This document shows, in pieces, positions 1 to 9,231 of a stretch of DNA of 64,000 bases. Every line of letters starts with the position of its first letter. The stretch's first letter is position 1. The DNA comes from Lachnospiraceae bacterium (GTDB taxonomy: Bacteria > Bacillota > Clostridia > Lachnospirales > Lachnospiraceae). The stretch lies in NCBI GenBank assembly GCA_016281335.1, contig JAEEIK010000103.1:1-64000 (forward strand), given 5' to 3'. A program made the position numbers and the translations under genes. The notes below the pieces were generated by a model. It saw only the letters and a list, made by a program, of their open reading frames with translations. It ran no database searches and was not told where the DNA came from.

Positions 1-47
1 TCCATCTCGATTAATATGTTAATCCGGGGATATTCCCCATTTTATAA

Positions 48-1085
<1,038 letters not shown>

Positions 1086-1090
1086 AACTT

Positions 1091-2389
1091 ATGATGAGAT
1101 CCGGCAGGACAACCAAGCAATCGTTTGCGAAACCGGTAAATCAACTGGTGACGGCATGTTTTGCCGTCACCTTTCTTGTAGTATATATACTGACAGTAGT
1201 ATTGCTTTTTCGTATCGCGGATGATATGAATAAGTATTATATAGGCGCCGGCGTTTTTCTCGTGATTTATCTGCTGATATATATATTCGCGTCGCTGTAT
1301 GTGACCGGGAAGATCACTGCCATGTTTGCGCCGATAGACAGAGTAAGTTACGGGCTCATGAAAGGCAGGTCAAAAGGCGGGGACGAAAAGAAAGACCTGA
1401 AATATCTGGCCGAATCCTTAAGGGAACAGAACGACCATATCCGTGAGATAAGCCGGGAACTGCAGGATGCCAGGGAAGACCTTGATAATGCATTTAATGA
1501 AAACAGGATAAGCAAGGAAGGAGCAAGGCTTAAGGAACAGAAATATCTTAGTGAAGTAAAAAGACTGAGCGACAGACAGGAAGGCATCAGTGAGATGAGC
1601 AGCCGTATGGAGGAGAGCCTGGAAAAGACCATTCCTCTGCAGGGACTGCTTAATGAGAAGAAAACAAAGGTCTACGATGAGACAAAGAGCCTGAATGAAG
1701 CGATCAATGAAAATGCAAGGCTGATGGAAGACAGCAGCGCATCCTTTGACTCAATGAATGAAGGTTTTGATCTCTTGGACGGGATCACGGACTCGGGTAC
1801 TTCACTGCTTGAGAGCATGTATAATGAGATGACGCTGATACAGTCGGTTGCGGCCCAGCTTAATCTCTATGCGATGAACACCTCACTGGACATGGCAAGA
1901 GCAGGAGTCATGAATATCCAGGTATCGGGAGCTCTTGATGAGATAAAGCAGCTTTCGATGAAAATGAGCGAAAAAACCGATGAGGTGATGCTTCAGATCA
2001 TACAGATCAGAAACACCATGAAGCTCACAAAAGACCAGACCGATGACTGCAGGGACAGAAGCCGCGAATGCAGGGAAAATAATGACAGGCTTGATGAAAA
2101 CTTTAATGCCATATCCGAAAGCATACGCAAGCTGGTGGAAAACAACGAAGACATGGCAAATGATATAGCACAGCTGACTAACAGCGTGTATGATATGATG
2201 CTTCTTGAACAGAAGAGGACAAGAGAGGAACAGAAGCTTTCCGATTCCATTAAGGAATACGGAAATGCCGTTAATCATATAAATAAAAAACCGGAGGAGA
2301 AAAGAAATGGGAATGACAATGACTCAGAAGATCCTGGCGGCAGGCGCGGGATTAGACAAGGTGGAGGCCGGACAGCTCATAATGGCTAA
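1091..2389 (+). CDS. membrane protein with degenerate methyl-accepting chemotaxis-like coiled-coil signalling domain
   Basis: Two N-terminal TM segments, long coiled coil, MCP-hairpin-like stretch [19 protein letters not shown]; 3' end overlaps leuC by 83 nt. Confidence 0.7.
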   Translation: MMRSGRTTKQSFAKPVNQLVTACFAVTFLVVYILTVVLLFRIADDMNKYYIGAGVFLVIYLLIYIFASLYVTGKITAMFAPIDRVSYGLMKGRSKGGDEKKDLKYLAESLREQNDHIREISRELQDAREDLDNAFNENRISKEGARLKEQKYLSEVKRLSDRQEGISEMSSRMEESLEKTIPLQGLLNEKKTKVYDETKSLNEAINENARLMEDSSASFDSMNEGFDLLDGITDSGTSLLESMYNEMTLIQSVAAQLNLYAMNTSLDMARAGVMNIQVSGALDEIKQLSMKMSEKTDEVMLQIIQIRNTMKLTKDQTDDCRDRSRECRENNDRLDENFNAISESIRKLVENNEDMANDIAQLTNSVYDMMLLEQKRTREEQKLSDSIKEYGNAVNHINKKPEEKRNGNDNDSEDPGGRRGIRQGGGRTAHNG

Positions 2390-3560
2390 ACTCAACCTGG
2401 TGCTCGGTAATGATATTACCTCACCGGTAGCCATACATGAAATGGAGAAATTTAACAAAAAGGGTGTCTTTGACAAAGATAAGATAGCTCTGGTCCCCGA
2501 TCATTTTGTGCCCAATAAGGATATCAAGAGCGCGGAGCATTGCAGATGTGTAAGGAATTTCGCTAAGGAAAATGAGATAAGCAATTATTTCGAAGTAGGC
2601 GAGATGGGTATAGAGCATGCGCTGCTTCCCGAGAAAGGTCTGACCGTACCCGGAGATGTGATAATAGGCGCTGATTCCCATACCTGTACCTACGGAGCTC
2701 TCGGGGCTTTCTCCACAGGCGTGGGATCTACGGATATGGCTGCAGGCATGGCAACGGGTGAAGCCTGGTTTAAGGTGCCTTCGGCAATAAAGTTCGTGCT
2801 TACGGGCAAGCCTGCAAAGTGGATCAGCGGTAAGGACATAATCCTGCATATCATAGGAAAGATAGGTGTGGACGGAGCGTTGTATAAATCCATGGAATTT
2901 GTGGGTGACGGCTTACAGTATCTGAGCATGGATGACCGTTTCACGATCGCCAACATGGCTATCGAAGCAGGCGGAAAGAACGGCATCTTCCCTGTAGATG
3001 AGAAGACAGAAGAATACCTTAAAGAACATACCACACGTGAATATAAGGTATATGAAGCTGATGCCGATGCGGTATATGATGAAGAATACGTGATAGAGCT
3101 GGATAAGCTGAAACCTACGGTTTCTTATCCTCATCTTCCGGAGAATACGCATACCGTGGATGAGGCGGGAGATATCACCATAGACCAGGTGGTGATCGGA
3201 TCCTGTACAAACGGACGTATGGAAGATATGCGCATTGCGGCTGAGATACTTGAAGGAAAGCATATAGCAAAGGGAATGCGCTGCATAGTGATCCCCGCTA
3301 CCCAGGCCATTTATCTTGAATGCATGGAGAAGGGCTATCTTAAGACCTTTATAAAAGCAGGCTGCGTGGTATCAACACCTACCTGCGGCCCCTGTCTCGG
3401 CGGATATATGGGAATACTCGGTGACGGTGAGAGATGCGTGTCCACCACTAACAGAAACTTCGTCGGACGTATGGGACATATCAATTCCGAGATCTATCTT
3501 GCATCACCCGCGGTGGCTGCAGCCAGTGCGATAGCAGGCAGGATAGTGGCTCCGGAATAA
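2307..3560 (+). CDS. leuC: 3-isopropylmalate dehydratase large subunit
   Basis: [23 protein letters not shown] and GSCTNGR, CxxC Fe-S ligands ([10 protein letters not shown]); RBS ggagga before ATG 2307. Confidence 0.96.
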   Translation: MGMTMTQKILAAGAGLDKVEAGQLIMAKLNLVLGNDITSPVAIHEMEKFNKKGVFDKDKIALVPDHFVPNKDIKSAEHCRCVRNFAKENEISNYFEVGEMGIEHALLPEKGLTVPGDVIIGADSHTCTYGALGAFSTGVGSTDMAAGMATGEAWFKVPSAIKFVLTGKPAKWISGKDIILHIIGKIGVDGALYKSMEFVGDGLQYLSMDDRFTIANMAIEAGGKNGIFPVDEKTEEYLKEHTTREYKVYEADADAVYDEEYVIELDKLKPTVSYPHLPENTHTVDEAGDITIDQVVIGSCTNGRMEDMRIAAEILEGKHIAKGMRCIVIPATQAIYLECMEKGYLKTFIKAGCVVSTPTCGPCLGGYMGILGDGERCVSTTNRNFVGRMGHINSEIYLASPAVAAASAIAGRIVAPE

Positions 3561-3583
3561 AGGACAGAGAGGAGATAAGATAA

Positions 3584-4072
3584 ATGGAAGCAAAAGGAAG
3601 AGTATTTAAATACGGTGACAATGTGGATACGGACGTTATCATACCTGCAAGGTATCTGAATTCTTCGGATCCGAAGGAGCTGGCAACCCACTGTATGGAA
3701 GATATAGATAAGGATTTCGTTAACAAGGTAAAGCAGGGCGATATAATGGTGGCTAACAAGAACTTCGGCTGCGGCTCATCCCGTGAGCATGCCCCGATAG
3801 CCATCAAGGCTGCAGGTATTTCCTGTGTCATAGCCGAGACCTTTGCAAGGATATTCTACAGAAACTCAATAAACATCGGACTTCCGATCATTGAATGTCC
3901 CGAGGCTGCAAAGGAGATCAATGCAGGGGATGAAGTCAGCATTGATTTTGACAGCGGTGTGATCACCGACAATACCACGGGCAAGAGCTATCAGGGACAG
4001 GCTTTCCCCGAGTTCATGCAGAAGATAATACAGGCAAACGGTTTGATAAATTATATAAATGAAAAAGGCTGA
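3584..4072 (+). CDS. leuD: 3-isopropylmalate dehydratase small subunit
   Basis: [28 protein letters not shown] motifs; directly follows leuC. Confidence 0.96.
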   Translation: MEAKGRVFKYGDNVDTDVIIPARYLNSSDPKELATHCMEDIDKDFVNKVKQGDIMVANKNFGCGSSREHAPIAIKAAGISCVIAETFARIFYRNSINIGLPIIECPEAAKEINAGDEVSIDFDSGVITDNTTGKSYQGQAFPEFMQKIIQANGLINYINEKG

Positions 4073-4427
4073 TAAGATACTGCTGACGGTGATAACACTG
4101 TCAGCAGTATTGATACTTGCAGGCGGTTTTATATACAGGAGTTGCTGCAAAAGAGCATCTGCCGTTGAAGTATGGGTAAGTGATGAAAAAATGCAGAGCT
4201 ATCCGCTTGATATGGATGGAGTATATGAGATCACAACTGCGGAAGGTCATAATACGCTGAAGATAGAAAAGGGCGAAGCAAGGATCATTGATGCGGACTG
4301 CCCGGGCGGAGATTGCATGAAGATGAAGATCGACCAAAACGGCGGGAGCATCATCTGTCTGCCTCATAAGTTGTCGATAATTCCGGACAGAGTCGCAGCG
4401 GAGGGGACGGATGCAGTCACAAGATAA
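4059..4427 (+). CDS. NusG domain II-containing membrane-anchored protein
   Basis: N-terminal TM then short beta domain with [14 protein letters not shown] and [10 protein letters not shown], typical of the NusG_II family. Confidence 0.8.
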   Translation: MKKADKILLTVITLSAVLILAGGFIYRSCCKRASAVEVWVSDEKMQSYPLDMDGVYEITTAEGHNTLKIEKGEARIIDADCPGGDCMKMKIDQNGGSIICLPHKLSIIPDRVAAEGTDAVTR

Positions 4428-4974
4428 AAGCGGGGCAGCAAAACTTGCTAAGCTCGGACTGATGCTTGCCCTGGCTGTGATAATGGGATATGTTGAACTG
4501 CTGATTCCCATAAGCTTAGGCATGCCCGGGATCAAAGCGGGCTTCGCAAACATAGTGATCCTGTTCGTGCTGTATACTTTCGGCTTTAAGGAAGCTTTGA
4601 TGATAAGCGCTTTAAGAACACTTATCATCGCGTTTCTGTTTACTTCTCCGGCCATGCTGCTCTATTCATTTACTGCTTCAGTTGTAAGCACTGCGATAAT
4701 GAATGTATATAAAAGAAAAAGCTGTTTTTCGATATACGGGATCAGCGCTTTGGGCGGAGTTGCACACAATATCACACAGTTTATTGTAGCTCTCATCATA
4801 GCTGCATTCGGCAACAGGAATGCTTTGGGCTTTATGCTTTCTTTTTATCTGCCGTTGCTTTTGCTGGCAGGCGAAGCGGCAGGGATGATAAATGCGGTGA
4901 TAGTGAACGGAATTATGAGGAGGGTAGGGCCCCCTCATCAGAAGGGGAAGGATAGTTTATGTACGCATACATAA
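4411..4974 (+). CDS. Gx transporter family membrane protein
   Basis: Hydrophobic; LGLMLALAVIMGYVELLIPISLGMPGIKAGFANIVIL typical of the Gx / heptaprenyl diphosphate synthase component I-like family. Confidence 0.82.
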   Translation: MQSQDKSGAAKLAKLGLMLALAVIMGYVELLIPISLGMPGIKAGFANIVILFVLYTFGFKEALMISALRTLIIAFLFTSPAMLLYSFTASVVSTAIMNVYKRKSCFSIYGISALGGVAHNITQFIVALIIAAFGNRNALGFMLSFYLPLLLLAGEAAGMINAVIVNGIMRRVGPPHQKGKDSLCTHT

Positions 4975-5552
4975 AAGGGATACTGGCAGCCAAGAAGGCC
5001 GACAGGATAATAGTGGAAGCAGGAGGGATAGGTTATAACGTATTCTTTCCGGCGGGAAGGATAATGCTGCTTCCGAAAAACGGAAGTGAGATAACCGTCT
5101 ATACCTACACTTCGGTCAGAGAGGATGCGATAAAGCTGTACGGCTTTGCTTCGGAGGACGATCTGGAACTTTTCATCCAGCTGACCGGTGTAAGCGGTGT
5201 GGGGCCTAAAGCAGCCCAGGCTCTGCTTTCGGAACTGACTGCATCGGAGATAAGGATAGCCATACTCGGTGAGGATACCAAGACGCTCTGTAAAGCTCAG
5301 GGTGTAGCCAAGAAGACTGCCGAGAGGATAATCGTAGACTTAAAGGGCAGAGTGAGCGTGGAAGATGCAGTAGGCCTTGAAATAGCGGATATGAAAGAAG
5401 AAGCGACAGATGATGCCGTCGTGGAAGCGGTGGAAGCTCTGACGGCTCTCGGTTACAGCGCGAAAGAAGCAAGAGCCGCAGCCTTAAAGGCAAAGGAGGA
5501 CGGAGCAGACGGAAGCGAAGCAGTGCTCAAAGGCGCGCTACGCTATCTGTAG
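4959..5552 (+). CDS. ruvA: Holliday junction branch migration protein RuvA
   Basis: MYAYIKGILAAKK start, TGVSGVGPKAAQALLSEL and GVAKKTAERIIVDLK HhH motifs; followed by ruvB. Confidence 0.97.
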   Translation: MYAYIKGILAAKKADRIIVEAGGIGYNVFFPAGRIMLLPKNGSEITVYTYTSVREDAIKLYGFASEDDLELFIQLTGVSGVGPKAAQALLSELTASEIRIAILGEDTKTLCKAQGVAKKTAERIIVDLKGRVSVEDAVGLEIADMKEEATDDAVVEAVEALTALGYSAKEARAAALKAKEDGADGSEAVLKGALRYL

Positions 5553-5561
5553 GAGGGTGTT

Positions 5562-6563
5562 ATGCAGAAGAGGATGATAGAGACCAGTTTCACGGAAGAG
5601 GATCTGAAGATAGAAAATACTTTAAGACCGCAGTTCTTAAAGGACTATATAGGCCAGGAGAAGATCAAGGATAATCTGAAGGTCTTTATCGCAGCGGCAA
5701 AAGAAAGAGGTGAAGCACTGGACCATGCACTGTTTTACGGACCTCCCGGACTGGGCAAAACAACTCTTGCAGGTATCATAGCCAATGAGATGGGGGTAGG
5801 CATCAAGATCACCAGTGGGCCGGCAATAGAAAAGCCCGGCGATCTGGCGGCCATACTCAACAATCTGAAAGAAGGCGACATACTCTTCATTGATGAGATA
5901 CACAGGCTGTCAAGACAGGTGGAAGAAGTGCTGTATCCGGCTATGGAGGATTTCGCCATAGACATTATGATAGGTAAAGGCAGCGGAGCCAAGTCCATAA
6001 GGCTTGAACTGCCGTCATTCACACTGATAGGAGCGACCACAAGGGCCGGTATGCTGACAGCGCCCTTAAGGGACAGATTCGGGCTGGTACAGAGACTTGA
6101 GTTCTATTCGGTTCCCGAACTTAAAAAGATAATAATCAATTCCGCTAAGAAACTATCTGTTAAGCTGGAGGAAGAAGGAGCGGAAGAGATGGCAAGACGA
6201 AGCCGCGGAACGCCGAGACTGGCAAACAGGATGTTAAAACGTGTAAGGGACTTCGCTCAGGTAAAGTTTGACGGAGTGATAACCAAAGAAGTTGCAGAGT
6301 ATGCACTGGACCTTATGGATGTAGACAGGCTGGGGCTTGATCCTTCCGACCGGCGGCTGCTTTTGATGATAATAGATAACTACGGAGGCGGCCCTGTGGG
6401 AGTCGAAGCCCTGGCTGCTTCTCTTGGCGAGGATGCCGGGACTATCGAGGATGTATATGAGCCCTACCTCTTACAGAACGGGCTGTTGCTTAGGACAGGC
6501 AAGGGAAGAGTGGCCTCGGAAGCGGCATATCTCCACTTAGGGCTTGAAAAACCGCAGGATTAA
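5562..6563 (+). CDS. ruvB: Holliday junction DNA helicase RuvB
   Basis: [32 protein letters not shown] Walker A, DEIHRL Walker B. Confidence 0.98.
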   Translation: MQKRMIETSFTEEDLKIENTLRPQFLKDYIGQEKIKDNLKVFIAAAKERGEALDHALFYGPPGLGKTTLAGIIANEMGVGIKITSGPAIEKPGDLAAILNNLKEGDILFIDEIHRLSRQVEEVLYPAMEDFAIDIMIGKGSGAKSIRLELPSFTLIGATTRAGMLTAPLRDRFGLVQRLEFYSVPELKKIIINSAKKLSVKLEEEGAEEMARRSRGTPRLANRMLKRVRDFAQVKFDGVITKEVAEYALDLMDVDRLGLDPSDRRLLLMIIDNYGGGPVGVEALAASLGEDAGTIEDVYEPYLLQNGLLLRTGKGRVASEAAYLHLGLEKPQD

Positions 6564-6615
6564 GTGTATACTGTTTGGAGCAACTGTCACCGGGGGAGAA
6601 AAGGAAAACAGTTTT

Positions 6616-7065
6616 ATGGCCGAGAAAAAAGTAATAAAAGTTCTGATAGCCGGCAAGGTTATGACCATGAGCGGCTACGAGAGCGAAGAATATATGCAGC
6701 AGGTAGCCAACTATATCAATAATAAGATAGCCGAGTACGATAAGGCAGATTCTTTCAGGCTGGCTAATGATGATGTAAAGCACCGCATACTGGAGCTTAA
6801 TTTTGCGGACGATTACTTTAAAGAGAAGCTTAAGGCGCAGGAGCTTTCGGAACAGCTCAAGGACAAGATCAATGAGCTTGATGAGATGAAGCATGAATGT
6901 GTGAACAATAAGGTCAGGATCGAGAATCTCCAGAAGGAACTGGAAAAACAGCAGGGCAACCTGAAAGAGTACGAGAAGAAGATAGTTGAACTGCAATCGG
7001 AACTTCGAAGCGGAGAGAAGCAGCTGGCTGAGATGAAAGATAAGATGAAGAGCGGAAAAAGATAA
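6616..7065 (+). CDS. zapA: cell division protein ZapA
   Basis: VKVLIAGKVMTMSGYESEEYMQQVANYINNKI; start placed at ATG 6616 rather than the track's 6544, which overlaps ruvB. Confidence 0.85.
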   Translation: MAEKKVIKVLIAGKVMTMSGYESEEYMQQVANYINNKIAEYDKADSFRLANDDVKHRILELNFADDYFKEKLKAQELSEQLKDKINELDEMKHECVNNKVRIENLQKELEKQQGNLKEYEKKIVELQSELRSGEKQLAEMKDKMKSGKR

Positions 7066-7087
7066 AACAGCCTTTCGGGCTGTTTTT
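7065..7087 (+). terminator. intrinsic terminator after zapA
   Basis: AAACAGCC-TTTCG-GGCTGTTTTT perfect stem with T tract. Confidence 0.85.
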
Positions 7088-7104
7088 AACTGTCAGGGGA
7101 TAGG

Positions 7105-9231
7105 ATGAAGAAACCGGAACTGCTGTTGCCGGCAGGTGAGAGTAAAAGCGTATATATGGCCTTTAATGCGGGGGCGGATGCCGTGTATCTGGGTGCGCCT
7201 CTTTTTTCTGCGCGTTCTTATGCGAAGAATCTTGAGACCGCTGAGATCATCGAAGCCCTTGATTATGCGCATCTGTTCGGAAAGAAGATCTACCTTGCCT
7301 GCAATATACTGGTCAGAAATGAGGAATTCGAGCTGTTGCCCGGTATCATGGATCCGCTTTATGAACGCGGGCTGGACGGCGTTATAGTACAGGATATCGG
7401 TGTGCTTGAATATTTCGGAAAGCGCTATCCTTATCTCCCGCTGCATGCCAGTACCCAGATGAGCATATTGAGCGTTGAGGGCTGTGAATGGCTGAAAAAG
7501 CATAAGGTCACACGGGTGGTGCCCGGAAGAGAGCTGTCCCTTGAAGAGATAAAGGCGCTTAAGGAGACAGGGCTGGAAGTGGAGTGTTTCATTCACGGAG
7601 CTATGTGCTATTCCTATTCCGGCAGATGTCTCTTAAGCTCACTGGCAGGCGGAAGGAGTGGTAACAGGGGAAAATGCGCAGGCCCCTGCAGGCAGAGATA
7701 TACCGCAGAGAACGGGAAGAACGGATATTTCTTAAGCATGAAAGATATGAACTCCGTTGATGCGATACCCGAACTGATCGATGCGGGAGTGGATTCCTTT
7801 AAGATAGAAGGACGCATGAAAGCTCCGGAATATGTGGCAGGCACTGCCGAGGTATACAGAAAATGCATAGACAGCTATGTGGAAAGCGGGCAGATGCATA
7901 TAAGCAGACAGGACCGTGAGATGCTGGATAAGCTCTATATAAGGAGTGAAAGACAGGAAGGCTATCTGCATAAGCATAACGGAGCGGATATGGTATCGAT
8001 ATCATCGCCGGCATATTCTAAGGTGTCTGAGGAATGCAAACAAAAACTTGCGGAAAAATACGAGGGCAGGAAACTTAAGCTGACTGCAGATATGAAACTC
8101 GTGTTAAGAAAAAATGAAGAAGCCGGGCTTGTTGTCAGCTGCAAAGGAAAAGAAGCAGCTGTAACGGGTGCTGTTGTGCAGGAGGCAAGGAAGGCGCCTC
8201 TGTCTGAGGAAGAGACAATATCCAGACTTAAAAAGACCGGAGATACTCCCTTTGAAGCCGGGAGGATCGAAACGGATATTGATGAGGGTATATTTATGCC
8301 CGTATCTGCGATAAATGAACTTCGAAGAAAGAGTCTGGACAGACTTGCAGGAGAAATGCTTGCGGCATATATGCGCAAAACCGAGCCTGAAGCAGATACG
8401 GAGGCTGAAACAGAGAGAAGCGTATCGGCAAAGCAGCCCTATATTTCAGTAACACTTAATACAGGAGAGCAGCTGTCTGCGGTACTTGATAACTTCAGGG
8501 CAGACAGGCTGGTATTGCCTTTTGAGCTTTTCGAAGATAAGTCAGCAAGAGACAGGATAAGGCAGAGCGGCGCAGAGCTGTATATGGCCATGCCTGAGAT
8601 CGTCAGGCAGAAGGATATTAAATATATAAAAGAAATGCTGGATAAATATGCAAATGAAGCCGATGGCGCAGTTGTAAGCAGTATTGATGCTCTTAATCTC
8701 GCAAAAAAGTATTTTAAGCGCAAACAGATACATGCGGATTCTTCTGTTTATGCGATGAATGATCTGAGCGCGGGGATGATACTTGAAGAATGCGCATCCT
8801 TTGGTTTATGTACCGAACAGAATCATAAAGAATACAGGGAAATGGCTGATGCCAATCTGGCAGAACTCAATATATACGGCAGGACGCCGGTGATGATAAG
8901 CGCGGGCTGTGTACTCATGAATACACAGGGCTGTGACAGAAAGAAAGATACAACAGTTCTGCGTGATGACAGCGGGAGGAGCTTCCCTGTTCTGTTAAAG
9001 CATAAAATGTGTTATAATATAATTTTGAATTGCGTTCCGCTGTCCCTGCACAAAGAGTTTTTCAGGGCTTATGCCGACAGGGAATACGGAGGCTTTGGCT
9101 TAAGGTTTACGACGGAGAGCAAAAGCGAGACAGTAAGCGTATTGAGACTCTTTGAGGAAGCTATGGCCGGAAGAAGCGCGGAATGTACATATGATTTTAC
9201 AAGAGGCCATTACAGACGGGGTGCCGAATAG
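7105..9231 (+). CDS. U32 family peptidase (collagenase-like) with DUF3656-like C-terminal part
   Basis: ELLLPAGESKSVYMAFNAGADAVYLG; FIHGAMCYSYSGRCLLSSLAGGRSGNRGKCAGPCR signature. Confidence 0.93.
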   Translation: MKKPELLLPAGESKSVYMAFNAGADAVYLGAPLFSARSYAKNLETAEIIEALDYAHLFGKKIYLACNILVRNEEFELLPGIMDPLYERGLDGVIVQDIGVLEYFGKRYPYLPLHASTQMSILSVEGCEWLKKHKVTRVVPGRELSLEEIKALKETGLEVECFIHGAMCYSYSGRCLLSSLAGGRSGNRGKCAGPCRQRYTAENGKNGYFLSMKDMNSVDAIPELIDAGVDSFKIEGRMKAPEYVAGTAEVYRKCIDSYVESGQMHISRQDREMLDKLYIRSERQEGYLHKHNGADMVSISSPAYSKVSEECKQKLAEKYEGRKLKLTADMKLVLRKNEEAGLVVSCKGKEAAVTGAVVQEARKAPLSEEETISRLKKTGDTPFEAGRIETDIDEGIFMPVSAINELRRKSLDRLAGEMLAAYMRKTEPEADTEAETERSVSAKQPYISVTLNTGEQLSAVLDNFRADRLVLPFELFEDKSARDRIRQSGAELYMAMPEIVRQKDIKYIKEMLDKYANEADGAVVSSIDALNLAKKYFKRKQIHADSSVYAMNDLSAGMILEECASFGLCTEQNHKEYREMADANLAELNIYGRTPVMISAGCVLMNTQGCDRKKDTTVLRDDSGRSFPVLLKHKMCYNIILNCVPLSLHKEFFRAYADREYGGFGLRFTTESKSETVSVLRLFEEAMAGRSAECTYDFTRGHYRRGAE

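Noticed and set aside
28-44. GGGGATATTCCCC hairpin followed by ATTTT upstream of ilvC
   Set aside because: Short stem and poor T tract; could be a weak terminator of the upstream gene, but the left context is missing.
4931-4950. CCCCTCATCAGAAGGGG at the Gx/ruvA junction as an independent regulatory hairpin
   Set aside because: Only a 5-bp stem; more likely a remnant of the 14580-type repeat, so it is mentioned there only.
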